From: SHWC01 sp050173345
Lineage (GTDB): Bacteria; Pseudomonadota; Alphaproteobacteria; UBA828
Direction of reading: 5' to 3'
Length of the DNA: 64,000 nucleotides
Assembly: GCA_050173345.1 (NCBI GenBank)
Contig: JBFXKW010000006.1
Span: forward strand, 1 to 64,000
Positions within the stretch are counted from its first letter, which is position 1, and every line of letters begins with the position of its first letter. Shown piece by piece: positions 53,592 through 62,050 of this stretch. The notes beneath the pieces are model-generated. The model was not told the origin of the DNA. It ran no database searches and worked only from the letters and a program-made list of their open reading frames with translations. Made by a program: the position numbers and the translations under genes.

Positions 53592-54566
53592 ATGAGCCTC
53601 AAGCGCCTGGTGCGGCGCAGCCTGTGGCTGACCTGCGCCTACTATCTCTACGACGATTGGCGCGCCGGGCGCAGGCTGGCGCGCGGCCGGCTCGAAACGC
53701 GCTCGGGCCGGCGCCATGCCGCGCTCGACCTCGACCAGTCGCTCGGCTACATCGATCGCGTCCATGACGATTACTTGCGCTATGGCGGGATCGAACGCTT
53801 CGAGGGCGTCGTCGTCGAGATCGGGCCGGGCGACAATCTCGGCGTCGCGCTCCGCATGCTGGCGGACGGCGCGCGCGAGGTCCACGCCATCGACCGCTAC
53901 GTGCCGGCGCGCGACCCGGCACGGCAGCGCCGCATCTACGAAGAGCTCGCGGCGCGGCCCGGCATCGCCGCGCTGTTCGACGGCGCACCCGAGATCGAGC
54001 GCGTGCGCAACCTGCACTACCATCCCGGCGTGCCGGCCGAGCGCTTCTTCGCCGACGTTACGACGCGCTTCGACGCCATCGTGTCGCGCGCGGTGCTCGA
54101 GCATCTCTACGACCCGCTCGCCGCGCTCGACGACATGGCGCGCGCGCTGAAGCCCGGCGGCGTCATGATCCACCGCATCGACTTGCGCGATCATGGTATG
54201 TTCGCCGGCCGCCACCCGCTGACGCACCTGACCATGCCGCCCTGGCTCTACCGGCGCATGACGCGAAACGCGGGACGGCCCAACCGGGTGCTCATGCCCG
54301 CCTATCGGGACTGGCTTGCCCGCGCCGGGCTCGACGGCAGCGTGAAGGTGAGCCGGCTCGCCGGCATCGAGGGCGAAATCGAGCCGGTGCCGATCGAGGC
54401 GCTGGAGCCCGCGATGAAGGCGCGCGCGATCGAGACGGTGCGTACCATCCGGCCGCGCCTCGCCGCGCCGTTCCGCGCGCTCGACGACGAGATGCTTGCC
54501 GTCAGCGGGCTCGTGCTGGTCGCGCGGAAGGCGCGCCTCGATCAAGACACGCGGAAGACGCATTAG
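53592..54566 (+). CDS. SAM-dependent methyltransferase in glycan cluster
   Basis: The 324-residue protein has a class I methyltransferase fold: VVVEIGPGDNLGVALRML (motif I), VHAIDRY, DAIVSRAVLEHLYDPLAALD, and ALKPGGVMIHRIDL. The last third has WLYRRMTRNAGRPNRVL. It is the only plus-strand gene between 49.3 and 64 kb. It could methylate a sugar or cap the glycan chain. Its 3' end overlaps the opposing glycosyltransferase by four bases. A basic N-terminus (LKRLVRRSLWLTCAYYLY) may associate with the membrane. Confidence 0.85.
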   Translation: MSLKRLVRRSLWLTCAYYLYDDWRAGRRLARGRLETRSGRRHAALDLDQSLGYIDRVHDDYLRYGGIERFEGVVVEIGPGDNLGVALRMLADGAREVHAIDRYVPARDPARQRRIYEELAARPGIAALFDGAPEIERVRNLHYHPGVPAERFFADVTTRFDAIVSRAVLEHLYDPLAALDDMARALKPGGVMIHRIDLRDHGMFAGRHPLTHLTMPPWLYRRMTRNAGRPNRVLMPAYRDWLARAGLDGSVKVSRLAGIEGEIEPVPIEALEPAMKARAIETVRTIRPRLAAPFRALDDEMLAVSGLVLVARKARLDQDTRKTH

Positions 54567-55645
54567 GCGCCGCCTTCGAGCACCTGAAGCAGGTGTGCCG
54601 CCACGGCCTCGGGCGCGTAGCCTTCGGGCAGGAGGCTCGGCCGTGGCCCAAGCATCGGCGGGTCGGGCCGCACGCCGCGCATCGCCGCGATGAACGGCTC
54701 GCCCGCCGGCGCGATGGTCACCGCGCCGGGTGGTGCCGCGGCGGCGACCTCGGCGATGCCGCCGGCCTCGGGCGTCGCGATCACCGGCGTGCCGAGCGCG
54801 AGGGCTTCGAGCGCGGCGTTGGCCTGGCCCTCCCAGCGCGACGGCAGGAGGAACGCATCGGCGCCGCCATAGCGCGCATAGGGCAGCGGCTCGAAGCCGG
54901 CGAGCCGCACGCGCTTATGCAGGCCGAGCGCCTCGATCCGCGCCTTGAGCGCCGCCTCGTCCGGCCCCTCGCCCAGGATGACCAGCCGCGCATCCTCGGG
55001 CAGCGCCGCCATCATCTCAACCAGGCGATCAAAGCCCTTCTGCCTGGTGAGCCTGCCGGAGGCGACGAAGCGCACCCCCCTCTCCGACTCGCGCAGCAAG
55101 GGCTCGGCAAGCGTGCGCAGCCTTGCGGCATCCACTGGGTTGGGCAGGTGGACGATGCGCCCGTGCGGCACGCCGATCAGGGCGTGCAGCTCGTCGGCCG
55201 TGGTGCCCGCGTTGCACAGCACGGCGGCCGCCTTGGGATAGAGCCGGCGATAGGCGAGCCGCATGGCGAAGGGCCAGGGCGCGGCGGCGATGCTGACCGA
55301 GGGCCGGTTGGCCTCGCGCAGGATGAGCTTCGGGCGGCCCTTCAACAACGGCCGCGCCGCGAGCAGCGCGATATTGACATAGCCGAGCGTCGAGACGACC
55401 GCATCGGGCCGGATCTTGCGCAGCACGCCGATCAGCGCGGGCAGCGCTTGGCGCAGGCGCGGCCTGCCGAGATCAGTGCCTTCGACATCGGGCGGCACCA
55501 GCGGGACGAGCGGCCCCTCGCCGTTCAGCACGACCAGGATCGGCTCGACCCGACTGCGGTCGAGCACACGGAGCAAAGTGAGCACGACCCGCTCGGCGCC
55601 GCCGCCCGAGAAGGAGGGCAGCACGAAGGCGACCCGCATGGTCAT
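54563..55645 (-). CDS. Glycosyltransferase family 4
   Basis: The 360-residue GT-B enzyme starts MTMRVAFVLPSFSGGGAERV and shows LVVLNGEGPLVPLVP, RFVASGRLTRQKGFDRLVEM and AFLLPSRWEGQANAALEALA (EX7E-type) followed by GTPVIATPEAGGIAEV. The start overlaps the stop of the upstream glycosyltransferase by four bases, so the two are coupled. Confidence 0.9.
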   Translation of the reverse strand: MTMRVAFVLPSFSGGGAERVVLTLLRVLDRSRVEPILVVLNGEGPLVPLVPPDVEGTDLGRPRLRQALPALIGVLRKIRPDAVVSTLGYVNIALLAARPLLKGRPKLILREANRPSVSIAAAPWPFAMRLAYRRLYPKAAAVLCNAGTTADELHALIGVPHGRIVHLPNPVDAARLRTLAEPLLRESERGVRFVASGRLTRQKGFDRLVEMMAALPEDARLVILGEGPDEAALKARIEALGLHKRVRLAGFEPLPYARYGGADAFLLPSRWEGQANAALEALALGTPVIATPEAGGIAEVAAAAPPGAVTIAPAGEPFIAAMRGVRPDPPMLGPRPSLLPEGYAPEAVAAHLLQVLEGGA

Positions 55646-56817
55646 GCCGTGTGACTTGCAGCCTCGCGCCAGACCGCGAGCAGGTCGGCGGCGCGCGGCG
55701 CGCCATCACATAATGCAAGCACGCGCGCTCGGCCCGCGGCGCCGAGCGCGGCGGCCCTGGCGCGATCGTCGGCGAGGCCGATGATGGCATCGACCGCGGC
55801 CCCGGTATCGTAGCGTTCGAGCAGGATGCCGGTCGCGCCGGACTCGACGAAGCGGTCATAGCGCCCGGTCGCGATCACCGGCAGGCCGGCGGCGAGCGCC
55901 TCCAGCACGTCTCGGCCCCACGGGTCGTCGCCCCGGCTCGGCCGGATCAGCGCATGCGCGGCCTTGAGCACGCGCTCGGGCTCGGCGACATGGCCGAGGA
56001 AGAGCATGAGCCCGTCGAGGCCGCGCGCCCGCGCCGCCGCTTCCATAGTCCCGCCCGCCTTCAGCGCCGCCGGCAGGCGGCCCCTGAGCGTCATATCGCC
56101 AGCGACGATGAGGCGGATGTCGGTGCGGCCGCGGCGCTTCAATTCGGCCGCGATGTCGAGCAGCCGGTCGGTGCCGCGCACCAGCGCGAAATTGGCGAGC
56201 GCGGCGACGTTGAAGCGGCCGTCCGCCGGCACGCCGGGATGCGGCGCGATGCCCTCCGCCGGCGGGCGCACGATGTTGAGGATGACACGGCCGCGCGAGG
56301 CATCGCCGCCGAGCCGGGTGAAGTTGTCGCGCTCGTTCTCGGTGATGAAGACGAGCCAGCCGGCGACGCGCCCGATCAGGCGGGACTGCCAGCGCGCCAC
56401 CCATGTATCGACCAGATTGGTCCTGACATGCATGACGATGGGCGTGCCGCTGCGCCGCCCGAGCCAGCGCGCGAGCAGGAACAGGCCCTCATGGTTGAAA
56501 TGGATCACATCGGCCTGGCCGGCAGCCTCGGCGAGGCGGGCGAGGAACGGGCGCGCTTTCCGGAACGCCAGCGCGGCGCGCGCGAGGCCGTAGAGATTGC
56601 GCGACAGCCTGGGCAGCGCGCTGAAGCGCGGCATCAGCGGCTCGACCGTGCAGGGCACGCCGAGCGCCTGGTAGCGCGCGACGACCGGCCCCTGGCGCGC
56701 GCACCAGACCACGGGCGAAACGGCGCCGCGATCCATGTGGGCGATCGATTCGTAGAGGCTGCGCGAGGCGCCGCCATAGCCGCCCTCGCCATCGAGGCAG
56801 AGCACGCGCAACGTCAC
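55642..56817 (-). CDS. Glycosyltransferase, GT4-like
   Basis: The 391-residue protein opens with LRVLCLDGEGGYGGASRSLY, a GT4-type glycine-rich loop. It has DVIHFNHEGLFLLARWLGRR, AALANFALVRGTDRLLDIAA, and ALIRPSRGDDPWGRDVLEAL as a divergent EX7E region, then GLPVIATGRYDRFVESGATG. Overall similarity to GT4 is good, though the acceptor domain is divergent. The donor is unknown. Confidence 0.85.
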   Translation of the reverse strand: MTLRVLCLDGEGGYGGASRSLYESIAHMDRGAVSPVVWCARQGPVVARYQALGVPCTVEPLMPRFSALPRLSRNLYGLARAALAFRKARPFLARLAEAAGQADVIHFNHEGLFLLARWLGRRSGTPIVMHVRTNLVDTWVARWQSRLIGRVAGWLVFITENERDNFTRLGGDASRGRVILNIVRPPAEGIAPHPGVPADGRFNVAALANFALVRGTDRLLDIAAELKRRGRTDIRLIVAGDMTLRGRLPAALKAGGTMEAAARARGLDGLMLFLGHVAEPERVLKAAHALIRPSRGDDPWGRDVLEALAAGLPVIATGRYDRFVESGATGILLERYDTGAAVDAIIGLADDRARAAALGAAGRARVLALCDGAPRAADLLAVWREAASHTA

Positions 56818-56830
56818 GCCGCGCCGGGGC

Positions 56831-57997
56831 CTATTCGGGCGGCGCGATCAGCGTCCGCGTCGCCGCGAAGCCGAGCGCGAACAGCGCATCGACGATGGAG
56901 AGCCCCGGCACGAACGCGCCGCCGCCGGCTTGCGGATAAGGCGCGGGCGCGAACGCGGTGTAGCGCAACGCGATGCCGGCCGCCTCGAACTTGGCAGGGT
57001 CCTGATAATTCCGCCCGCCCTTGCCGGAAAGATAGGTCGCGCCCGGCGCGATTGCGTTGACCAGCGCGACCAGGCGCTCGTCGCCGCCGGGCCCGGCGAC
57101 GCCGAGCTCACCGTCGCGCACGAACTGCGCTGCGAGCCCGAGCCGCGCCGCGAGCCCCTCGATCAGGTGCCGGTTGGCGGCGGCGAGCGAATCAAGCGGC
57201 ATGGTTTCATAGAGCGCGGCGAGCGCGGCGAACGTCTCGTCGAAGGCCAGCGCCTTGGCATAAGCGGCGCGCAGCGCATCGAGATGGCGCCTCGGCCAGT
57301 CCGCCGAGGCGAAGCCGACCGCCTCGATCGGCTGGCCGAGGCCCTGGCGGATCGGCTGGCTCAGCCAAGCCGGCTTGCCGCCGCGCAGGATCTGCACCCG
57401 GTTGGTATAGCTGCCCTTGGAGTATTGCGCCGTCTCCAGGAACACGAAGGCGTCGGCCTGCGCGATTTTGTGAAAGTAGCCGAGCCAGGGCAGGTAGTTC
57501 GGCTGATGGATGGCGACCACGGGCGGCCGCCCGGCCGGCCGGTCGAGCCGGCGCGCGAGCAGGGCGATGCCGTTGTCCGTGCCGATGCGGAAGAAGCCGT
57601 GGCGGCGATAGAACGCCTCGGCGCGCGGCGCGGTGCTCTTGAGCGTCAGCGCCGCGGCGCCCGCCTCCCTCGCGCGCGCCGCCATCTCGCCGACCATGCG
57701 CGCGCCGAGGCCGCGGCCGCGGTGGGACGGCGCGACCATCAGGTGATGCAGGTGCGCACGCGCCGGCGATTTGCGCGACAGCACGGCATAGGCGATGGGC
57801 GTCGCGCTGTCATAGGCCGCGAAGGAGAGCGGCCATTTCTCGGGCAACGGCGTCAGGAAGTTCTCGCGCGTCCAGTATTCGCCGGGCACGTCGGCGGCGA
57901 TCGCGAGGAACGCCTCGACGTCCTTAAGGAAGCTCTCTGCGTCGAGCGGCCGGAATTCGATTCCCGACGCGAGTGCGGCGTCGGATGAACGCTTCAC
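56831..57997 (-). CDS. GNAT acetyltransferase fused to WbqC-like protein
   Basis: The 388-residue protein has an N-terminal GNAT domain (about 12-150) with the acetyl-CoA loop SHRGRGLGARMVGEMA and AEAFYRRHGFFRIG. It continues into a complete WbqC family domain (about 160-388): VVAIHQPNYLPWLGYFHKIA, then ETAQYSKGSYTNRVQI. WbqC-like proteins sit in O-antigen and capsule loci and are thought to handle amino-sugar acylation. The fusion may be a two-step N-acylation enzyme. The GTG start overlaps the aminotransferase stop by four bases, tying it to the amino-sugar pathway. Confidence 0.86.
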   Translation of the reverse strand: MKRSSDAALASGIEFRPLDAESFLKDVEAFLAIAADVPGEYWTRENFLTPLPEKWPLSFAAYDSATPIAYAVLSRKSPARAHLHHLMVAPSHRGRGLGARMVGEMAARAREAGAAALTLKSTAPRAEAFYRRHGFFRIGTDNGIALLARRLDRPAGRPPVVAIHQPNYLPWLGYFHKIAQADAFVFLETAQYSKGSYTNRVQILRGGKPAWLSQPIRQGLGQPIEAVGFASADWPRRHLDALRAAYAKALAFDETFAALAALYETMPLDSLAAANRHLIEGLAARLGLAAQFVRDGELGVAGPGGDERLVALVNAIAPGATYLSGKGGRNYQDPAKFEAAGIALRYTAFAPAPYPQAGGGAFVPGLSIVDALFALGFAATRTLIAPPE

Positions 57998-59163
57998 CCC
58001 TGCACCGCCTCGCGCACCCCCTCGACGATCCGCGCACGGGTCTCGGGCTTCATGTCGGCGTGCATGGGCAGCGCCAGCACGCGCGCCGACAAGCGCTCGC
58101 TGACCGGCAGCGAGCCCGGCCCCTCGCTCCAGCGCGCATAGGCCGGCTGGAGGTGCATCGGGCGCGGATAGTAGATCGCGGTCGGGATGCCGCGCGCCTT
58201 CAAGGCGGCCTGCACCGCGTCGCGCCGGTCGAGCTGGATGACGTATTGCGCCCAGGCGCTGTCGCGCCCGGGGAGGACCGGCGGCACCGCGACCAGATCG
58301 CCGAACGCCTCGCTGTAAGCCGCGGCGAGCGCGGCGCGGGCGGCGCGGTCCTCGTCCACCACGTTGATCTTGACCAGGAGCACCGCGGCCTGCAGCGAAT
58401 CGAGCCGGCTGTTGAGACCGATGCGCACCACGTCGTAGCGCGCCTCGCCCGAGCCGTGGCCGCGGATCGAGCGGTAGAGCGCCGCCTTCTCCTCGTCGGC
58501 AGTCAGGAGCGCGCCGCCGTCGCCATAGCAGCCGAGCGGCTTCGACGGGAAGAAGCTCGTCGTCGTCACCGGCGCGAGCGTGCCGATATGGCGGCCCTTG
58601 ATGCGCGCGCCGAAGCTCTGCGCCGCGTCCGCGATCAGGAGCAGCCCTTCGGCGTCGCACAGCGCATTGAGCCGATCATAGTCGGGCGTCTGGCCGAACA
58701 GGTCTACCGCGATGAGGGCGCGGGGCTTGAGCTCGCCCTTGCGGCGCACGGCGGCGATGCGACGCGCTAGGTCTTCCTCGTCGATCAGGAAGCTCCGCTC
58801 GTCGACATCGACGAAGGCCGGCGTCGCGCCGATCAGCGCCGCGGCCTCGGCGGTCGCGGTGAAGGTGAAGCTCGGCAGGAACACCGCATCACCCGGCCCG
58901 ATGCCCTCGGCCATCAGCGCGATGGTCAGCGCGTCGGTGCCGTTGGCGCAGCTCACCGCGTGCGGCGCGCCGGTGTAGGACATCAGCCGGCGCTCGAACT
59001 CCTGCACCTCGGGGCCGAGCACGAACATGCCGTGCTCGAGCACGCGGGCGAGGCGGATGTCGATCTGGGTGCGCAGCCGCGCGTGCTGGGCGCGCAGATC
59101 GAAGAAGCTGATCGGCTCGCCGGCCGGCTCGGCCGCGGGCGATGGCGCCGTGGTGGATTTCAA
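57994..59163 (-). CDS. DegT/DnrJ/EryC1/StrS sugar aminotransferase
   Basis: The 389-residue PLP enzyme has SCANGTDALTIALMAEGIGP, LPSFTFTATAEAAALIGATP, LLIADAAQSFGA, and SFFPSKPLGCYGDGGALLT with the PLP-binding Lys208. It should transaminate a keto-sugar nucleotide using glutamate. With the adjoining GnnA-like oxidoreductase and hexapeptide acetyltransferase it fits either GnnB (UDP-GlcNAc 3-amination for lipid A) or WbpE/WlbC (UDP-GlcNAc3NAcA). Both act at C3, which I consider the likely position. Confidence 0.92.
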   Translation of the reverse strand: MKSTTAPSPAAEPAGEPISFFDLRAQHARLRTQIDIRLARVLEHGMFVLGPEVQEFERRLMSYTGAPHAVSCANGTDALTIALMAEGIGPGDAVFLPSFTFTATAEAAALIGATPAFVDVDERSFLIDEEDLARRIAAVRRKGELKPRALIAVDLFGQTPDYDRLNALCDAEGLLLIADAAQSFGARIKGRHIGTLAPVTTTSFFPSKPLGCYGDGGALLTADEEKAALYRSIRGHGSGEARYDVVRIGLNSRLDSLQAAVLLVKINVVDEDRAARAALAAAYSEAFGDLVAVPPVLPGRDSAWAQYVIQLDRRDAVQAALKARGIPTAIYYPRPMHLQPAYARWSEGPGSLPVSERLSARVLALPMHADMKPETRARIVEGVREAVQG

Positions 59164-59209
59164 GGCGAGACTCTCCAGTGCGGGAATGGCGACGCGTTGA
59201 CGAAACTTA

Positions 59210-59330
59210 GAGCGGGATGCGCTCGGGCAGAATCCCCCTCACCCAACTGCGGCTAGGCTCGCTCATCGCTCGCCAAACCTCCGTATCCCTCTCCCCCTTC
59301 GAGGGGGCGAGGGTAGGGTGAGGGGCGAGG
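59210..59330. repeat. Composite inverted repeat (AGAGCGGGAT / CCCCCTCACC)
   Basis: Starts AGAGCGGGATGCGCTCGGGC, continues CCCCCTCACCC, and ends with a TCTCCCCCTTCGAGGGGG hairpin and GGGTAGGGTGAGGGG. It resembles 38391-38543 on the left and the CCCTCCCCC family on the right. It lies between the aminotransferase and the oxidoreductase. Confidence 0.7.
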
Positions 59331-59349
59331 CGGCACGCTCCCGGCCGCC

Positions 59350-60357
59350 CTAGCTGCCGCGCCTTGCCTCGACCTTGGGGAAGGCGGCGAGGCCGCGGGC
59401 GGCGGCGAAGCGGTCGAGGTTCTCCTTGAGGCTTTGCATGATCAGCGTCGCGGCTTCGAGCGCGCGCAGGCCATCCTCGCCGCTCACCAAGGGCGGCGTG
59501 CCGGTCGCGATCGCCTCGACGAACGCCTTGTCCTCCTCGTAGAGCGCGTCGAGCTCCTCATAGCTTTCGTTCTCGAAGGCGACCTGCGGCAGCCCGCCGG
59601 GCGCCGCGCCCTCCTTCTTGTAGACGTTGCGCAGCGTGCGTTCGAGGAAGTCGATCCCGGTATAGGCCTCGGGCTGGAAGATGCGCATCTTGCGCTCCTT
59701 CTTGAAGCTGACCCGGCTCGCGGTCATGGTCGCGAAGCAGCCATTGGCGAAGCGCACCCGCGTGTTGACCACGTCCTCGGACGCCGAGAGCACCGGGATG
59801 CCGATCGCCTCGACCGATTCGATCGGCGCGCGCACGAAGGTGAGGATCAGGTCGATGTCGTGGATCATCAGGTCGAGGATGACGCCTACATCGGTGCCGC
59901 GTCCGCCGAACGGCGCGATGCGGTAGGATTCGATGTAGATGGCGTCGTGCACCCGGTTGCGCAGCGCCTGGCCGACCGCCGAGAAACGCTCCAGGTGCCC
60001 GACCTGGAGCACGAGATTCTTCGCCGCGGCAAGCTCGATCAGCCGGCGCGCCGCGGCCTCGTCGTCGGTGATCGGCTTCTCGATCAGGACGTGGATGCCG
60101 TTCTCGAGCAGCAGCGCGGCGACCTCGAAATGCGCCCTGGTGGGCACCGCGACGATCGCGGCATCGACGCGGCCGATCAGCGCGGCCGGATCGTCCAGCG
60201 CCTCGACGCCGTGCGTCTCGGCGACCGCCTGGGCACGCGCCATGTCCCTGTCCACCACGGCGACGAGCACGGCGCCCGGCAGGCGTGCCAGCTTCTCGGC
60301 ATGCAGCGCGCCGAAATACCCGACGCCCACGACGGCAAGACGCAGCGCTTGGTTCAT
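59350..60357 (-). CDS. Gfo/Idh/MocA oxidoreductase, GnnA-like
   Basis: The 335-residue protein has the NAD motif LAVVGVGYFGALHAEKLA and the family HVLIEKPITDDEAAARRLI. A stretch LQVGHLERFSAV, APFGGRGTDVGVILDLMIHD and RKMRIFQPEAYTGIDF closely matches proteins found next to lpxI/lpxB that are related to GnnA, the UDP-GlcNAc 3-dehydrogenase for 2,3-diaminoglucose lipid A. A role in making UDP-3-keto-GlcNAc is inferred. The ATG at 60357 is chosen to match the family. Confidence 0.87.
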   Translation of the reverse strand: MNQALRLAVVGVGYFGALHAEKLARLPGAVLVAVVDRDMARAQAVAETHGVEALDDPAALIGRVDAAIVAVPTRAHFEVAALLLENGIHVLIEKPITDDEAAARRLIELAAAKNLVLQVGHLERFSAVGQALRNRVHDAIYIESYRIAPFGGRGTDVGVILDLMIHDIDLILTFVRAPIESVEAIGIPVLSASEDVVNTRVRFANGCFATMTASRVSFKKERKMRIFQPEAYTGIDFLERTLRNVYKKEGAAPGGLPQVAFENESYEELDALYEEDKAFVEAIATGTPPLVSGEDGLRALEAATLIMQSLKENLDRFAAARGLAAFPKVEARRGS

Positions 60358-60452
60358 TCGACGATCCGGTTCCGGTGAGGCGACAATCGCCATCCTACCC
60401 CCTTGTGGGGCAAGACGGGGCTACGACCTTCGTGCACAGACAACACGTTGCT

Positions 60453-61058
60453 TCAACGCGGTTCCCTCTCCCGCTCGCGGGAGAGGGGAACGTCGACAGC
60501 GACGAGGCCGTGCTCGGTCTCGCGGTAGCGTTCGCCGGTGCGGGGGCAGACCAGGTCCGGGCCGAGCACCTCGCCGGTGCGGCTGACCCAGCCCTTTTCG
60601 CGCGCCGGGTTGCCGACCGCCAGCGCATGGTCCCTGACTGGCTTCGTCACCACCGCGCCCGCGCCGATCATGGCGTAGCGGCCGATCGTCACGCCGCAGA
60701 TGATGGTGGCGTTGGCGCCGATGGTGGCGCCGCGCTTGACCAGCGTGGCTGCGAACTCGCTCTTGCGCTCGACGAAGGCGCGCGGCGTCAGCACGTTGGT
60801 GAACACGCAGGACGGCCCGCAGAACACCTCATCCTCCAGCGTGACGCCGCCATAGACCGCGACGTTGTTCTGCAATTTGCAGCCATTGCCGATCGAGACG
60901 CCGGCGCCGACCATGACGTTCTGGCCGAGCACGCAGCGCTCGCCGATGCCGGCCTCCGCCATGACGTGGCAGAAATGCCAGACCTTGGTGCCGGCGCCGA
61001 GCCGCGCGCCGGGATCGACGATGGCGCTTGGATGCACGAAGGGCGGCGGCAGGCTCAT
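60453..61058 (-). CDS. Hexapeptide-repeat N-acetyltransferase (WbpD-like)
   Basis: The 201-residue protein is a left-handed beta-helix acyltransferase: FVHPSAIVDPGARLGAGTKV, then LGQNVMVGAGVSIGNGCKLQ, VAVYGGVTLEDEVFCGPSCV and GVTIGRYAMIGAGAVVTKPV. The FCGPSCVFTNVLTPRAFVER segment is typical of WbpD/WlbB, which N-acetylate the 3-amino group of UDP-GlcNAc3NA. The ATG overlaps the stop of the next oxidoreductase by four bases. Its substrate could instead be another UDP-amino sugar. Confidence 0.88.
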   Translation of the reverse strand: MSLPPPFVHPSAIVDPGARLGAGTKVWHFCHVMAEAGIGERCVLGQNVMVGAGVSIGNGCKLQNNVAVYGGVTLEDEVFCGPSCVFTNVLTPRAFVERKSEFAATLVKRGATIGANATIICGVTIGRYAMIGAGAVVTKPVRDHALAVGNPAREKGWVSRTGEVLGPDLVCPRTGERYRETEHGLVAVDVPLSREREREPR

Positions 61059-62050
61059 GGCAAAGGCTCGGGCACGACCGGGCCGCCCGTGGCGAGCGAC
61101 TTCTGGCTCGCCTCCAGCACGGCGAGCACGCGGCAGCCCTCGCGCCAGTCGCTCAGCGGCGTCTTGCCGGTCGCGACGCAATCGAGGAAGTGGCGGCACT
61201 CGCGCGCCAGCGGCTCGTCATCGTCGAACGGGATCGGGATCGCCTCGGCCTTGGTGACCGCGGGCAGCTCGCCCGAGAGATCGACCGCGTGCGGATAGTG
61301 CAGGAGCTTGGCGGCGCCCTGCGCCACGTCGTCGAACACCACCATGCCGCTCGCGCCGACCACCACCATGCGATGGTCCTTGTAGGGGTGCAGCCAGGAG
61401 ACGAAGACATGCGCCTGCACGCCGCCCGGGAACGACATGTGGGTGAGCGTGAGGTCGGCGATCTCGGCCTGCAGCCAGGCGCCGCCGGCGCAGCTGAGCC
61501 GCTCGGGCAGCGTGCCGGTGAGCGCGAGGATCATCGATATGTCGTGCGGCGCGAACTCCCAGAGCGCGCCGCCGTCGCGCCGGATGCGGCCAAGGCTCGC
61601 ACGGTTGGAATAGACGTAGCGGAGCGCGCCGATCCTGCCCTCGGCGAGGAAGCGGCGGAGCGCGACGAAGGCCGGGTGATAGAGCAGCAGGTGCCCGACC
61701 ATCAGCGTGCGGCCGGACGCCTCGGCCAGCCGGCCGAGCGCCTCGGCCTCGCCGAGGTTGAGCGAGAGCGGCTTCTCGACGAAGGCATGCTTGCCGGCCT
61801 CGAGCACGCGGCGCGCGACCAGGCTGTGGGTGACGGCCGGCGTCGCTATGGCCACCGCGTCGATCGCGGGATCGCCGAGCACCTCATCCAGCGTACGCGC
61901 AGGCCGCGCCTTCGGATGGAACGCCGCCTCGCGGGCGAGCGTCGCGGCATCCTCGTCATAGAGCGCGGCGAGCGCGCCGAGCGCGGCGAAGTTGCGCAGC
62001 AGGTTGCGGCCCCAATGACCGGCGCCGACGACCGCGATGCGCGGGCTCAT
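61055..62050 (-). CDS. Gfo/Idh/MocA oxidoreductase, WlbA-like
   Basis: The 331-residue protein has IAVVGAGHWGRNLLRNFAAL, GKHAFVEKPLSLNLGEAEAL with the family Lys-Pro, LMVGHLLLYHPAFVALR, and LWEFAPHDISMILALTG. It resembles the C3-dehydrogenases WlbA/WbpB that act on UDP-GlcNAcA before the aminotransferase and WbpD. It is coupled to the acetyltransferase and the deacetylase by ATGA overlaps. UDP-6-dehydrogenase WbpA is not in this window. Confidence 0.88.
   Translation of the reverse strand: MSPRIAVVGAGHWGRNLLRNFAALGALAALYDEDAATLAREAAFHPKARPARTLDEVLGDPAIDAVAIATPAVTHSLVARRVLEAGKHAFVEKPLSLNLGEAEALGRLAEASGRTLMVGHLLLYHPAFVALRRFLAEGRIGALRYVYSNRASLGRIRRDGGALWEFAPHDISMILALTGTLPERLSCAGGAWLQAEIADLTLTHMSFPGGVQAHVFVSWLHPYKDHRMVVVGASGMVVFDDVAQGAAKLLHYPHAVDLSGELPAVTKAEAIPIPFDDDEPLARECRHFLDCVATGKTPLSDWREGCRVLAVLEASQKSLATGGPVVPEPLP

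Noticed and set aside
57998..58660. N-terminal extension of the GNAT-WbqC protein
   Set aside because: That part is an Arg/Ala-rich shadow of the aminotransferase gene; the GTG overlap at 57997 is the natural start.
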